From an uncultured Candidatus Nitrosopumilus sp. (GTDB taxonomy: Archaea; Thermoproteota; Nitrososphaeria; Nitrososphaerales; Nitrosopumilaceae), in NCBI GenBank assembly GCA_905479565.1, contig CAJQMY010000058.1, positions 1 to 32,846 on the forward strand: 32,846 bases of DNA. The letters are read 5' to 3'. The position numbers and the translations under genes were made by a program. The notes beneath the pieces were generated by a model. It had not been told where the DNA came from, did not search any database, and was given only the letters and a program-made list of their open reading frames with translations. The first letter of the stretch is position 1. Every line of letters begins with the position of its first letter. This document shows positions 25,069-32,752 of the stretch, piece by piece.

Positions 25069-26514
25069 TTGAATTCAGATCAAGTATTACAGATTATTAA
25101 AAATGAAAACATATCATTCATAGATTTTTGGTTTGTAGATATTTTCGGTGAACTTCATAATGTTGGAATGCCAAGCTATGCAATTGATAAAAATAGCTTT
25201 GTTAATGGTCTTGAAAAATTAGATGCTAGTTCAATTGTTGGCTTTAAATCTGTAAATAATTCTGATATGGTTTTAATGCCTGATCCAAACTCATTTAAAA
25301 TTCTTCCTAATGACTATGATCCAGGTAATAGAAAAAATGCAAGAATTTTTTGTGATCTTTATGATGGAAGTATAAACAAAGAATCAAGATATACTAGAGA
25401 TTCTAGAGGTATAGCTTTCAAAGCATCAGAGAAACTAAAAGAATTTGGACTAACTCATACTAATTGGGGTCCTGAGATAGAATTTTTTGTTTTTGATGCA
25501 ATCAATGTTTACCCATCTCCATATGCGGCAACTCATTCTGGAGGAGGCTCAGGTTACTCAATTGAATCTAAAGAATCTCCTTGGGCAAAAGGAAATGTGA
25601 GTACTGCAATTGATATCAAAGAAGGATATTATCCATCACAACCAAAAGACACTCTTAATGGTTTTAGGAAAGATGTTTGTGAAGATTTATACAATTATTT
25701 TGGAATAAAAATTGAGGCTGAGCATCATGAAGTTGCCACTTCTGGTCAATGTGAAATTAATTTAGTTTATGATGAAATGATTACTATGGCTGATAATGTT
25801 ATTGCAGTTAAAAATTTAGTAAAAGTTAAAGCTAAAAGAAAAAATAAAGTTGCGACCTTTATGCCAAAACCAATTTTTGGTGATAATGCATCTGCTATGC
25901 ACACACATCAAAGTTTATGGAATGAAAATAGGAATGAAATGTATGATCAAAATGATGATGTAGCACAAATGAGCCAAATTGGTAGATATTATGTTGGTGG
26001 AATTTTAAGTCATGCATCAGCATTATGTGCAATTTCAAATCCTACTACAAATTCTTACAAACGTCTTGTTCCTGGATTTGAAGCACCAGTTAATGTTTGT
26101 TGGGGCTTAGCAAACCGTTCTACAGCTATTAGAGTTCCAATGTATAATCGAAACCAAGAAAAAACTAAGAGAATTGAATATCGTGTACCTGATCCGACTG
26201 CGAATATTTATCTTTTAGAAGCTGCATTATTGCTTGCAGGATTAGATGGAATCAAAAATAAAATTGATCCTGGTGATCCAGTTGAAGAAAATGTCTATAA
26301 GCTTTCTACAGAAAAGAAACGAGAGTACAATATTGGATCTTTACCTGTATCTTTGAAAGATGCATTAGATTCTCTGTCTAGTGATTCGAATTTCTTAATA
26401 GATGTTTTTACAAAAGATTTTCTAGATGCATATTCAGAACTAAAATATAAAGAATACACTGCATTTGCACAAACTCCTACAGCCTGGGAAGTTTCGATGT
26501 ATGCAGATGCATAA
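25069..26514 (+). CDS. glnA: Second glutamine synthetase homologue (GS2), divergent active-site loop
   Basis: A 481-residue GS-family protein, clearly a paralogue of GS1 at 8869-10341 (shared WGPExEFFVFD, HHEVAT-GQCEI, KVAT-MPKPI, NPTTNSY-RLVPG-EAP). Glutamate residues of the metal sites are kept (Glu136, Glu138, Glu221, Glu229), as is the NRS...R segment (349-355). The glutamate/ammonia-site loop reads NASAMHTH (273-280), where GS1 and most GS have GSGMH, so both glycines are Ala. This may alter the substrate pocket. The start is TTG at 25069; the first ATG would remove the conserved N-terminal segment SFIDFWFVDIFGELH. The KamA-like gene lies just upstream, perhaps in the same unit. Confidence 0.9.
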   Translation: MNSDQVLQIIKNENISFIDFWFVDIFGELHNVGMPSYAIDKNSFVNGLEKLDASSIVGFKSVNNSDMVLMPDPNSFKILPNDYDPGNRKNARIFCDLYDGSINKESRYTRDSRGIAFKASEKLKEFGLTHTNWGPEIEFFVFDAINVYPSPYAATHSGGGSGYSIESKESPWAKGNVSTAIDIKEGYYPSQPKDTLNGFRKDVCEDLYNYFGIKIEAEHHEVATSGQCEINLVYDEMITMADNVIAVKNLVKVKAKRKNKVATFMPKPIFGDNASAMHTHQSLWNENRNEMYDQNDDVAQMSQIGRYYVGGILSHASALCAISNPTTNSYKRLVPGFEAPVNVCWGLANRSTAIRVPMYNRNQEKTKRIEYRVPDPTANIYLLEAALLLAGLDGIKNKIDPGDPVEENVYKLSTEKKREYNIGSLPVSLKDALDSLSSDSNFLIDVFTKDFLDAYSELKYKEYTAFAQTPTAWEVSMYADA

Positions 26515-26584
26515 TTGGTACAAACACTAATGATCTCATGAAAATTAGTAAAACATTTTTAAAATCAAATTTAGTTTTTTTAAT

Positions 26585-27238
26585 ATGCAATTAAAATTAT
26601 TCTTATTATTTTTATTAATCATTCCGGGTTTATCCGGAATTGCATATGGTCATACTGTCGATGTTGTAGGTGAATATAGAGTAGAAATTGGTTGGATGAA
26701 TGAACCTGTGGTATCAGGAGAAACTAATGCAATAGAATTCTACGTTAGTCCACTAATAGCATGCCCAGAAATTCCTGAAGCACTCAAATGTGCAGAATCT
26801 CAAAAATTTCAGAATGGAATTCCAGATTTGAGAAAAACCGTTAAAATGGAATTAATTTTTAAAGATGAAAATATCATGCTTCCTTTATCTCCTGATCATA
26901 ATATTCCAGGAAAATATTATGCTTTTGTAAACCCAACTGTTTCTGGATTTTATCAAGCAAATATTTTAGGAACAATTGTTGACACCTCAATTAGTTTATC
27001 CATGCATCCTCCTAAAGTTTCTGAACGTGCTTATATTGAATTTCCTGAACCATCTGATATTACAATTACACAAATGATTGATGGACATACTGCATTGATT
27101 GAAGATGTTGGTGATATGAAAGAATCAATAAACAATTTAGAAAAAAATCAATCTAACAATATGGAATATGTTGGCATTGGAGCAGGTATAATTGGAATTA
27201 TAATTGCAATAATTGCAATTGCAAAGTCTAAAAATTAA
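26585..27238 (+). CDS. Exported, C-terminally anchored beta-sandwich-like protein
   Basis: A 217-residue protein with a signal peptide (1-22, cleavage probably near AYG/H), an extracellular region of beta character (about 24-160) starting HTVDVVGEYRVEIGW, a short helical stalk (about 165-190) and a C-terminal membrane helix (about 193-212) ending in basic residues. Cys60 and Cys69 could form a disulfide bond. The fold resembles the small Ig-like/CopC-YtkA-type exported domains, but metal ligands are not evident, so this is only a likeness. A TTTTTAAAA box (26556-26564) about 25 bases before the ATG supports the start and a separate promoter from the GS2 gene. Confidence 0.7.
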   Translation: MQLKLFLLFLLIIPGLSGIAYGHTVDVVGEYRVEIGWMNEPVVSGETNAIEFYVSPLIACPEIPEALKCAESQKFQNGIPDLRKTVKMELIFKDENIMLPLSPDHNIPGKYYAFVNPTVSGFYQANILGTIVDTSISLSMHPPKVSERAYIEFPEPSDITITQMIDGHTALIEDVGDMKESINNLEKNQSNNMEYVGIGAGIIGIIIAIIAIAKSKN

Positions 27239-27547
27239 TTAGAATTTGATATCTTATAATTTTTTTAAAAGAACATCTAGGTAGTATTGGATTAATGAAT
27301 ATTGTATCTAATATTACAAAAACTAGTCTAAAGAAAATACGCTCAGATATAATTCCATAAGTCAATTATAATCTTGCATTAATTATATAATTTTCTTCTA
27401 ACGATCATCAACTATTGTAAAATTTGTAACTGCATATCTAGAGTGATAAATAAAATCATTAAATTATATTTTTATTTTTAATTAGATTAAGTTAGACATT
27501 TAATTAATAAACATGAACAGTTCCAATATTGAAAATCATCAATGAAT
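27239..27547. other. AT-rich intergenic region without a convincing gene
   Basis: The gap between the exported protein and the universal stress protein is very AT-rich. The longest start-to-stop reading with an ATG is 21 codons (27295-27360), which I do not accept as a gene. Runs such as TTTTTTTAAAA near 27261-27270 may end the upstream transcript. I see no tRNA, no clear hairpin RNA and no repeats. The promoter of the next gene is at the right end. Confidence 0.5.
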
Positions 27548-27555
27548 CTTATATT
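27548..27555 (+). promoter_or_regulatory. TATA-like box of universal stress protein gene
   Basis: CTTATATT is centred about 25 bases before the ATG at 27577, consistent with a leaderless transcript. Confidence 0.45.
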
Positions 27556-27576
27556 GAATAAATTTTGTTGTAACTT

Positions 27577-27999
27577 ATGGCTAAGTTCAAAAAAATTCTA
27601 GTCCCTCTTGATGGTTCATCAAATTCTATGAGAGGATTAGATAGAGCAATTGAAATTGCGAAAGGTGGAGATTCAGAAATCACAGGATTTTATGTATTTC
27701 ATTTGCCAGTAGCAGCAGGAATCAAATACACAGCAAAAATGAAAGAAGAAGCACAAAGAAAAGCTGTAAAAGCTATTGGTCCTGCTATGAATAAAACTCA
27801 AAAGGCTGGTGCTGTTTTCAAATACAAAACTGGCGGCGGAAATACTGGTTCTGAAATAGTCAAATTTGCTAAAAATGGAAAATTTGACATGATCGTAATA
27901 GGTGCAAGAGGATTAGGTGGTGCAAAAGAGATGTTTCTCGGAAGCACATCAAACTATGTAATGCATAAAACTGCTGTTCCGGTATTAGTAGTCAAGTAG
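27577..27999 (+). CDS. Universal stress protein (UspA family)
   Basis: A 140-residue single-domain USP. It starts with KKILVPLDGSSNS and carries the ATP-binding pattern G-x2-G-x9-G-S-T (Gly109, Gly112, Gly122, Ser123, Thr124 in GARGLGGAKEMFLGSTSN), so it is an ATP-binding type. USPs are cytoplasmic, usually dimeric, and raised under stress or starvation; the exact role is unknown. The gene stands alone between its own TATA-like box and a hairpin-plus-T terminator that begins inside the stop codon. Confidence 0.93.
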   Translation: MAKFKKILVPLDGSSNSMRGLDRAIEIAKGGDSEITGFYVFHLPVAAGIKYTAKMKEEAQRKAVKAIGPAMNKTQKAGAVFKYKTGGGNTGSEIVKFAKNGKFDMIVIGARGLGGAKEMFLGSTSNYVMHKTAVPVLVVK

Positions 28000-28017
28000 T
28001 CCAATCTGGACTTTTTT
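27998..28017 (+). terminator. Hairpin with T tract at the USP stop codon
   Basis: AGTCCA (27998-28003) and TGGACT (28007-28012) form a perfect 6-bp stem with a 3-base ATC loop, followed at once by TTTTT. The stem begins within the TAG stop (27997-27999). It is the best intrinsic-terminator-like structure in the window. Confidence 0.6.
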
Positions 28018-28070
28018 CTATTATTTCCACATCCTTGATATTCTATGTTTAATAACCTACAAGTATAGGA

Positions 28071-28080
28071 ATTTAAAAAA
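28071..28080 (+). promoter_or_regulatory. TATA-like box of the J-domain gene
   Basis: ATTTAAAAAA lies about 25 bases before the ATG at 28099, fitting a leaderless transcript. Confidence 0.45.
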
Positions 28081-28098
28081 ATAACTTTGGTGTAGATT

Positions 28099-29259
28099 AT
28101 GGTGGAGAGTAATTATGATATTTTAGAAATTGTTGAGGGTACAACTGAAAAAGAAATTAGAGATGCATTTAGACGATTGGCCCTTCAATATCACTCAGAT
28201 CGTGGAGGTGAAAATGAACAATTTATTAAAATTAAACAAGCATATGATGATCTAAAAATTGGCAAAAAATATCCGGAAACAGATTATGAAAAATTAAAAA
28301 ATTCCAAAGTGTATTCTGGTGATTCTGAGGTTGATGTAAGAAGAAAAAATCAAATTTTAGGTCAAGAACTATTCAAAGAAATGAAAATTGCTGAAGAATG
28401 GGCAGCTACTTTGAATAATTCAAATATAACTGCATCTAGATTGTTTGGTTCAAAAACTCTTGGAGAAATTGAATTAGAACGAAAGGCTACTGGTGCTTTA
28501 TCAATTAAAGGAAATTTTATGGCAGGAAGTTTTTCTTATGATGGCCCAATAATTATGCAAGGAAGTATTACTAGTCCATCATGGACAGAAGAATTTCAAA
28601 CAAATATCCATTTGACCAATGGGGATTTTAAATTCATTAATCCATTAGAAAATAAATACAAAATTGATAACGGTGCAAAAATTATAGCAGATAATGGTAA
28701 TATTGTTATTGGAAATGTTTACGGAAGAAAATTTAAAATTGAAGATTCTGTACGTGTAGGTGTTTTCCAAATTCAAGAACATAGAACTCACATATCTGCA
28801 TTAAATGGAAAAATTATTGCAGAAAATGTTGCAAATACAGTATTACTTGAAGCTGATTCTGTTATTGTTTTGAATGTTGAAGATGATGTAAAAATTTCTG
28901 CAAGAGAAGTTTTATTTTATGGTGGAAAATTAACTTTTGATTCTGAGATTTCACTAAAAGAAGGTGGAACAATTAGATTCTTTGAGAATTTTTCTATTCA
29001 GAGTCTAAGTGGTGATGCAATAATTAAACTTGAAAATGGTAAAAAAATACGATTGTTTGATCTCAAAACTAAAAAAATTAAAGATTTAGCTGATGAATTT
29101 GTATCAAACAAAGAGAACTACATCAAAGATGCTACTATGGTTGGCCGTGGATTTACTATAACCTATGCAATGCTAGATAATCTCTCTTTGAAACCTGCCA
29201 AAAAACAAAAACAAGGATGGGCATCAAAATTTGGATTTTCTAAAAATAATTTGAAGTAA
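28099..29259 (+). CDS. J-domain protein with beta-repeat (bactofilin-like) body and HSD motif
   Basis: A 386-residue protein with an N-terminal J-domain (about 5-55: YDILEIVEGTTEKEIRDAFR, then QAYDDLKIG) in which the Hsp70-activating HPD is HSD (His32, Ser33, Asp34; codons CAC TCA GAT). There is no Gly/Phe region, no zinc finger and no DnaJ C-terminal peptide-binding domain. Instead, residues about 125-330 form short repeating beta segments with Gly turns (ATGALSIKGNFMAGSFSYDG, ITSPSW, DNGNIVIGNVYG), like a right-handed beta-helix or bactofilin-like polymer fold. The C-terminus is basic. It stands alone with its own TATA box. The function is unknown; the fold of the body is inference from pattern. 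Confidence 0.75.
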   Translation: MVESNYDILEIVEGTTEKEIRDAFRRLALQYHSDRGGENEQFIKIKQAYDDLKIGKKYPETDYEKLKNSKVYSGDSEVDVRRKNQILGQELFKEMKIAEEWAATLNNSNITASRLFGSKTLGEIELERKATGALSIKGNFMAGSFSYDGPIIMQGSITSPSWTEEFQTNIHLTNGDFKFINPLENKYKIDNGAKIIADNGNIVIGNVYGRKFKIEDSVRVGVFQIQEHRTHISALNGKIIAENVANTVLLEADSVIVLNVEDDVKISAREVLFYGGKLTFDSEISLKEGGTIRFFENFSIQSLSGDAIIKLENGKKIRLFDLKTKKIKDLADEFVSNKENYIKDATMVGRGFTITYAMLDNLSLKPAKKQKQGWASKFGFSKNNLK

Positions 29260-29338
29260 AATCAATTTTTAAGCTTGATAATGACAGTTTCTCATAAATA
29301 AGACTCTTTTTGAAAATTGTACATGAAAAAGATAGTAG

Positions 29339-29416
29339 ATGGATGATTATAACGATGATTTACAGGAAAAGGATGAAATACTGTTTAAAAAGAAATCCAA
29401 TGGTAGTAATAAATGA
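29339..29416 (+). CDS. Possible 25-residue upstream small protein
   Basis: An ATG at 29339, just after an in-frame TAG, opens 25 codons encoding a strongly charged peptide (MDDYNDDLQEKDEILFKKKS then NGSNK). It ends with TGA overlapping the start of the next gene as ATGA (29413-29416), the usual arrangement for coupled translation. A TATA-like CATAAATA (29293-29300) upstream would place transcription start near 29323. It could be a real small protein, a coupling leader, or chance. Confidence 0.35.
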   Translation: MDDYNDDLQEKDEILFKKKSNGSNK

Positions 29417-29778
29417 CAGTAGACTATGACAAATTATCAAAACAAGTACTTGATCTAGACTCTCAAGTAAGATTTGCAGGTGTTGCAAATAGTAAGGGTG
29501 AGATGATTGCTGGTGGACATAAAGAAAATATTGAGAAAATATTGGTTGGTGACGAGGTAAATATGTCTATTCATTATGCATTACAAAAAAGAGATCTCTA
29601 TACTAACTTGGCATATAAAATTGGTTCTGAAAAATCATCAATTACAGAATATGAACTCGTTACGATGATTAGTATTCCAATTAACTCAAATGAAATATTT
29701 ATGATTAGTACAGAGCCAAGAGCCGATTATTTGAAAATAATTAATTTTATTCATGCTGCAATAAAATCTCAAAACTAG
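29413..29778 (+). CDS. DUF6659-like small sensory/profilin-fold protein
   Basis: A 121-residue soluble protein. The stretch VRFAGVANSKGEMIAGGHKE followed by an alpha segment (NMSIHYALQKRDLY) and a second beta pair (ELVTMISIPINSNEIFMIST) suggests a Roadblock/PAS-like alpha-beta fold used for sensing or dimerising. I believe it belongs to the thaumarchaeal family DUF6659, with moderate confidence and no known function. It is preceded by a coupled 25-codon reading frame and followed after 66 bases by a membrane cyclase gene, so a signalling link is possible. Confidence 0.65.
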   Translation: MTVDYDKLSKQVLDLDSQVRFAGVANSKGEMIAGGHKENIEKILVGDEVNMSIHYALQKRDLYTNLAYKIGSEKSSITEYELVTMISIPINSNEIFMISTEPRADYLKIINFIHAAIKSQN

Positions 29779-29844
29779 AATAATCATTATAGGTATTATG
29801 TATGAAAAAAGTTGATATTCATATAAAGAAAATATGGAATAGAA

Positions 29845-31629
29845 ATGTCAATCAAATTTAATCTTGGTAAAAAACTTGTTTTACTTGTAATGCTTGTAAC
29901 GATTTTTGCATTAGGAATTATATCTTACATTAGTGTAGATTATTCTTCTGAAACTCTGAAAGAACGGGGAGGAGAACTATTACATGGAGAGTCTGATATT
30001 AGAGGAGAATCTTTAAAATTACTTTTTAAATCAAGATTAGAACAAAATAATATTCTTGCAAACGATCCAATGATTCAATCATTGATTTTAGAAATGAATC
30101 AAATTCCTGAAAATAAATTAAAAGAACTAAAAGAAAATAATCGTAGGGATTTTTTAATTCAGGTTCAAGCTTTTCAGGAATTAATTGGATTTTCAATTGG
30201 ATTTGAAGATACAAAGATAATTGGAAATAATGGAAATATTTTCTTTTCTCTTAGTCGTGATACAGATGAAAATTTTCTTAAGAATGAATTTTTTCAAAGA
30301 GGATTAAAAGAATCATTCATTGAGTTTGAATCAATAGAGTCTACTAAAAAATTAGTTGTTATTTCTCCAGTGTTTGCAGATGATAGTAAAAAAGGAGATA
30401 AACCAATTGGAGTAATTATTTCAAAAATGAGGACTGCATCAATTGATAATGTTTTGCTTAATCGAAGTGGACTAGGTGAAACTGGAGAAGTGTATATTGT
30501 AAATGATAATTTTTTGATGTTATCTGAATCTAGATTTTTTGAAGATGCTGTATTTGAACAGCAAGTAGATACTGTTGGTGTTAGGGCATGCTTTAACGAA
30601 GGCAAAGAACATGTGGGATTTTACCCTGACTATAGGGGAATTCCAATATATGGATCGTCTTATTGTATGCCAGAATTTGGAATTGTTTTACTTGCAGAGA
30701 TGGATGAACAGGAACTTGTTGAACCAATAAAAATTCTACAAACTAGAATTCTACTTACAAGTTTACTTATAACAATGCTAATGGGACTAGTTGCATATTT
30801 TGCTGCAGAATCATTATCAAAACCATTACGCGAACTTAAGAAAGCTGCAAATAAAATTACAAGCGGTAAGTTTGATGTAAGAACAAACATTACAACAGGT
30901 GATGAAATTGGGGAACTATCTCATGCATTTGATTCAATGGCACAAAAACTTGAAGAATCATTAATTGAAATTAAAGAGAAAGAAGAAATTATTAAAGAAC
31001 TTGCAGGTGGTAATCTACTCAAGTTCTCTCAACATGAAGAAAATGATTGTGTAGGTGTAATTGATATGACTGATTCGACCAGAATATCTTCTAAATTATC
31101 AGATGACGATGTCAGTAAAATGTATGAAATTTTTCTTAATTTTATGGCTAAAATTATTCTTAAACATAAAGGTGAAGTTGTAAAAAATATTGGAGATGCT
31201 TTGATGTTTAGATTTGCAAATATTCATTCTACGGATACTGCAGCAATGAAAAATGTTTTAGAATGTTGTTTATCCATGATTAAATCTCATGATGAATTAA
31301 AAAAAGATCTTAATGCAAAAAATATAGGTGAATTAGATTACAAAATTAGTGTAACATATGGACCTGTAAAAGTAGCTGAAAGTACTACTTCTAAAATTTC
31401 AGATATTTTTGGACCTACGGTTAATCGATGTTTTAAAATTAATTCATTTTGTCCAAAAAATAGTATAGTAGTTGGCACTAATATGTATAATAGTCTAAAA
31501 TTTTTTGAAGAATACGAATTTTCTCAATTTTGTTCTATTGAAATTAAACAAAAATATGGTTATGATATTTTTGAAGTTAAAAGAAAGACTAGTACAAAGA
31601 ATTCTTATGATGAAAATATTATAAATTAG
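29845..31629 (+). CDS. Membrane sensor with Cache, HAMP and class III nucleotidyl cyclase domains
   Basis: A 594-residue receptor: membrane helix 1 (about 9-30), an extracellular Cache-type sensor (about 35-290, with the ISKMRTASIDNVLLNR and GLGETGEVYIVND segments), membrane helix 2 (about 300-320), HAMP (about 322-375, LSKPLRELKKAANKITSGKF), a short coiled coil, and a class III cyclase homology domain (about 400-580). Metal Asp residues are Asp407 (VIDMTDST) and Asp451 (NIGDALMF), and the Lys before GD favours ATP. The transition-state Asn is Asn527, but the Arg four residues on is Lys531 (NRCFK). Activity is therefore uncertain. The N-terminus resembles chemoreceptors; the output is cyclic nucleotide or regulatory only. 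Confidence 0.85.
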   Translation: MSIKFNLGKKLVLLVMLVTIFALGIISYISVDYSSETLKERGGELLHGESDIRGESLKLLFKSRLEQNNILANDPMIQSLILEMNQIPENKLKELKENNRRDFLIQVQAFQELIGFSIGFEDTKIIGNNGNIFFSLSRDTDENFLKNEFFQRGLKESFIEFESIESTKKLVVISPVFADDSKKGDKPIGVIISKMRTASIDNVLLNRSGLGETGEVYIVNDNFLMLSESRFFEDAVFEQQVDTVGVRACFNEGKEHVGFYPDYRGIPIYGSSYCMPEFGIVLLAEMDEQELVEPIKILQTRILLTSLLITMLMGLVAYFAAESLSKPLRELKKAANKITSGKFDVRTNITTGDEIGELSHAFDSMAQKLEESLIEIKEKEEIIKELAGGNLLKFSQHEENDCVGVIDMTDSTRISSKLSDDDVSKMYEIFLNFMAKIILKHKGEVVKNIGDALMFRFANIHSTDTAAMKNVLECCLSMIKSHDELKKDLNAKNIGELDYKISVTYGPVKVAESTTSKISDIFGPTVNRCFKINSFCPKNSIVVGTNMYNSLKFFEEYEFSQFCSIEIKQKYGYDIFEVKRKTSTKNSYDENIIN

Positions 31630-31693
31630 ACTTGCATTATGTTTATGATATTTAGGTTCAATGATTAATTACAATACTGAAAATAACCTCAAG

Positions 31694-31702
31694 TTTTTAA
31701 TC
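31694..31702 (+). promoter_or_regulatory. TATA-like box of the cupredoxin gene
   Basis: TTTTTAATC is about 27 bases before the ATG at 31725. The promoter of the interrupted gene therefore looks intact. Confidence 0.45.
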
Positions 31703-31724
31703 AATTAAATTCTGTCTTTAGAGT

Positions 31725-32255
31725 ATGAAATTTTTACTGTTAACTATACTTTTTGTAATTTTAGCTTCTACATCTTTTGTATATGCTGAAGAGTATATCA
31801 TTGATATTCCAATAGGGGCATATAATCCAGAACTAAATACTGTAGCAGAAGTATGGTATGATCCACCTCAATTGTTCGTAACTGTAGGTGATACTGTAAC
31901 TTGGTATAATGATGATAAAGAAGGCCATACTGTTACAAGTGGAGAAAGTTCAGGAAGATTTGGTTGGATGAGTGATAATTTTGGAAAATCAAATGGAATT
32001 TTCGATAGTGGCAGATTTATGCCAGGTGAATCATGGTCATACATATTTGAAGATTTTGGTACATTTTCTTATTATTGCACGATTCATCCATGGATGGAAG
32101 GAATTTTAATTGTAGAAAAACAAATTCCCGATTATCCACATGATGCAACTGGTGCAAAATTAGAATTTCCTTTGTTACAATATACACCAGATAGAAATAT
32201 AGAAGTAAATCTATCATGGGATCCTCCGGTCATAACATCTCATGAAAAAACTTAA
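31725..32255 (+). CDS. Exported blue-copper (plastocyanin-like) protein, 5' part of an interrupted gene
   Basis: A 176-residue product with a signal peptide (1-21, ending VYAEEY) and a cupredoxin domain (about 35-135). Type 1 copper ligands are complete: His68 in EGHTV, Cys118, His121 and Met124 in YYCTIHPWM. Such exported copper proteins carry electrons in thaumarchaeal respiration and ammonia oxidation. After the domain the chain goes on (FPLLQYTPDRNIEVNLSWDP) into what should be a second beta domain, but a TAA at 32253-32255 stops it. Reading resumes in the same frame through 32717. The truncated product keeps the copper site but loses the second domain and the membrane anchor, so it would be secreted free. 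Confidence 0.85.
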   Translation: MKFLLLTILFVILASTSFVYAEEYIIDIPIGAYNPELNTVAEVWYDPPQLFVTVGDTVTWYNDDKEGHTVTSGESSGRFGWMSDNFGKSNGIFDSGRFMPGESWSYIFEDFGTFSYYCTIHPWMEGILIVEKQIPDYPHDATGAKLEFPLLQYTPDRNIEVNLSWDPPVITSHEKT

Positions 32256-32717
32256 TTTGTTTATCAATTCTATTATCCACAAACAAATTCTAACCTTGCA
32301 AAAATGAAATATAATTTTATAATATTTCAAAATGGACAAGAAATTTTTAGAGATGAAGGACTAAGTCAAATTGGTGGAGATTATAGAAATTTTGTTTTTA
32401 GCGATTCTGGATCTATCATAATAAGAATAGAAGGAATTCAATCACCTTCGATTTTAGCTGAGGAAAGTGTTACTGTGTTTGGAGAAGTTGAAAGTAAAGA
32501 ACAGCGTTCTGTTGATTTTACTACTGCAGTTTATGATAATCCTGAAAAAACATCTCATGAAACATATCATATAAAACCGGCTCAAAGACTAACAATGTAT
32601 TATGAATTAATGCTATTCATGATCCTTGTTCCAGGTGTAATGTTCCTTGTAGCTATGTTTTGGTTGATGAAAAAACCTAAAATCAAAGAAGATACATCGG
32701 GTGTCATTAAAATCTAA
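32256..32717 (+). pseudogene. In-frame continuation of the cupredoxin gene beyond a TAA stop
   Basis: The codons after the TAA at 32253 continue in the same frame with no break (FVYQFYYPQTNSNLAK, then MKYNFIIFQNGQEIFRDEGL) to the stop at 32717. The part contains a beta-rich domain, a Pro/His linker and a C-terminal membrane helix (about the last 35 to 15 residues, LMLFMILVPGVMFLVAMFW) with a basic cytoplasmic tail. An ATG at 32304 could start a 137-residue protein, but it begins in mid-domain, has no signal peptide, and its membrane helix alone would not export it. I read it as the second half of one about 330-residue anchored blue-copper protein. Confidence 0.75.
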
Positions 32718-32752
32718 AATAATAAAAAGAAATTAAAAATTGATGAATTAAT

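Noticed and set aside
27295-27360. 21-codon ATG frame in the intergenic gap
   Set aside because: Too short, no coupling or motif, and such frames are expected in AT-rich spacer.
30294-30890. Leftward open frames within the cyclase/sensor gene
   Set aside because: Shadows of the sensor and membrane-helix coding region; no promoter or motif.
32256-32304. Frameshift as the cause of the split cupredoxin gene
   Set aside because: Both halves are in the same frame, so a substitution to TAA explains the split; no insertion or deletion is needed despite the preceding A run.
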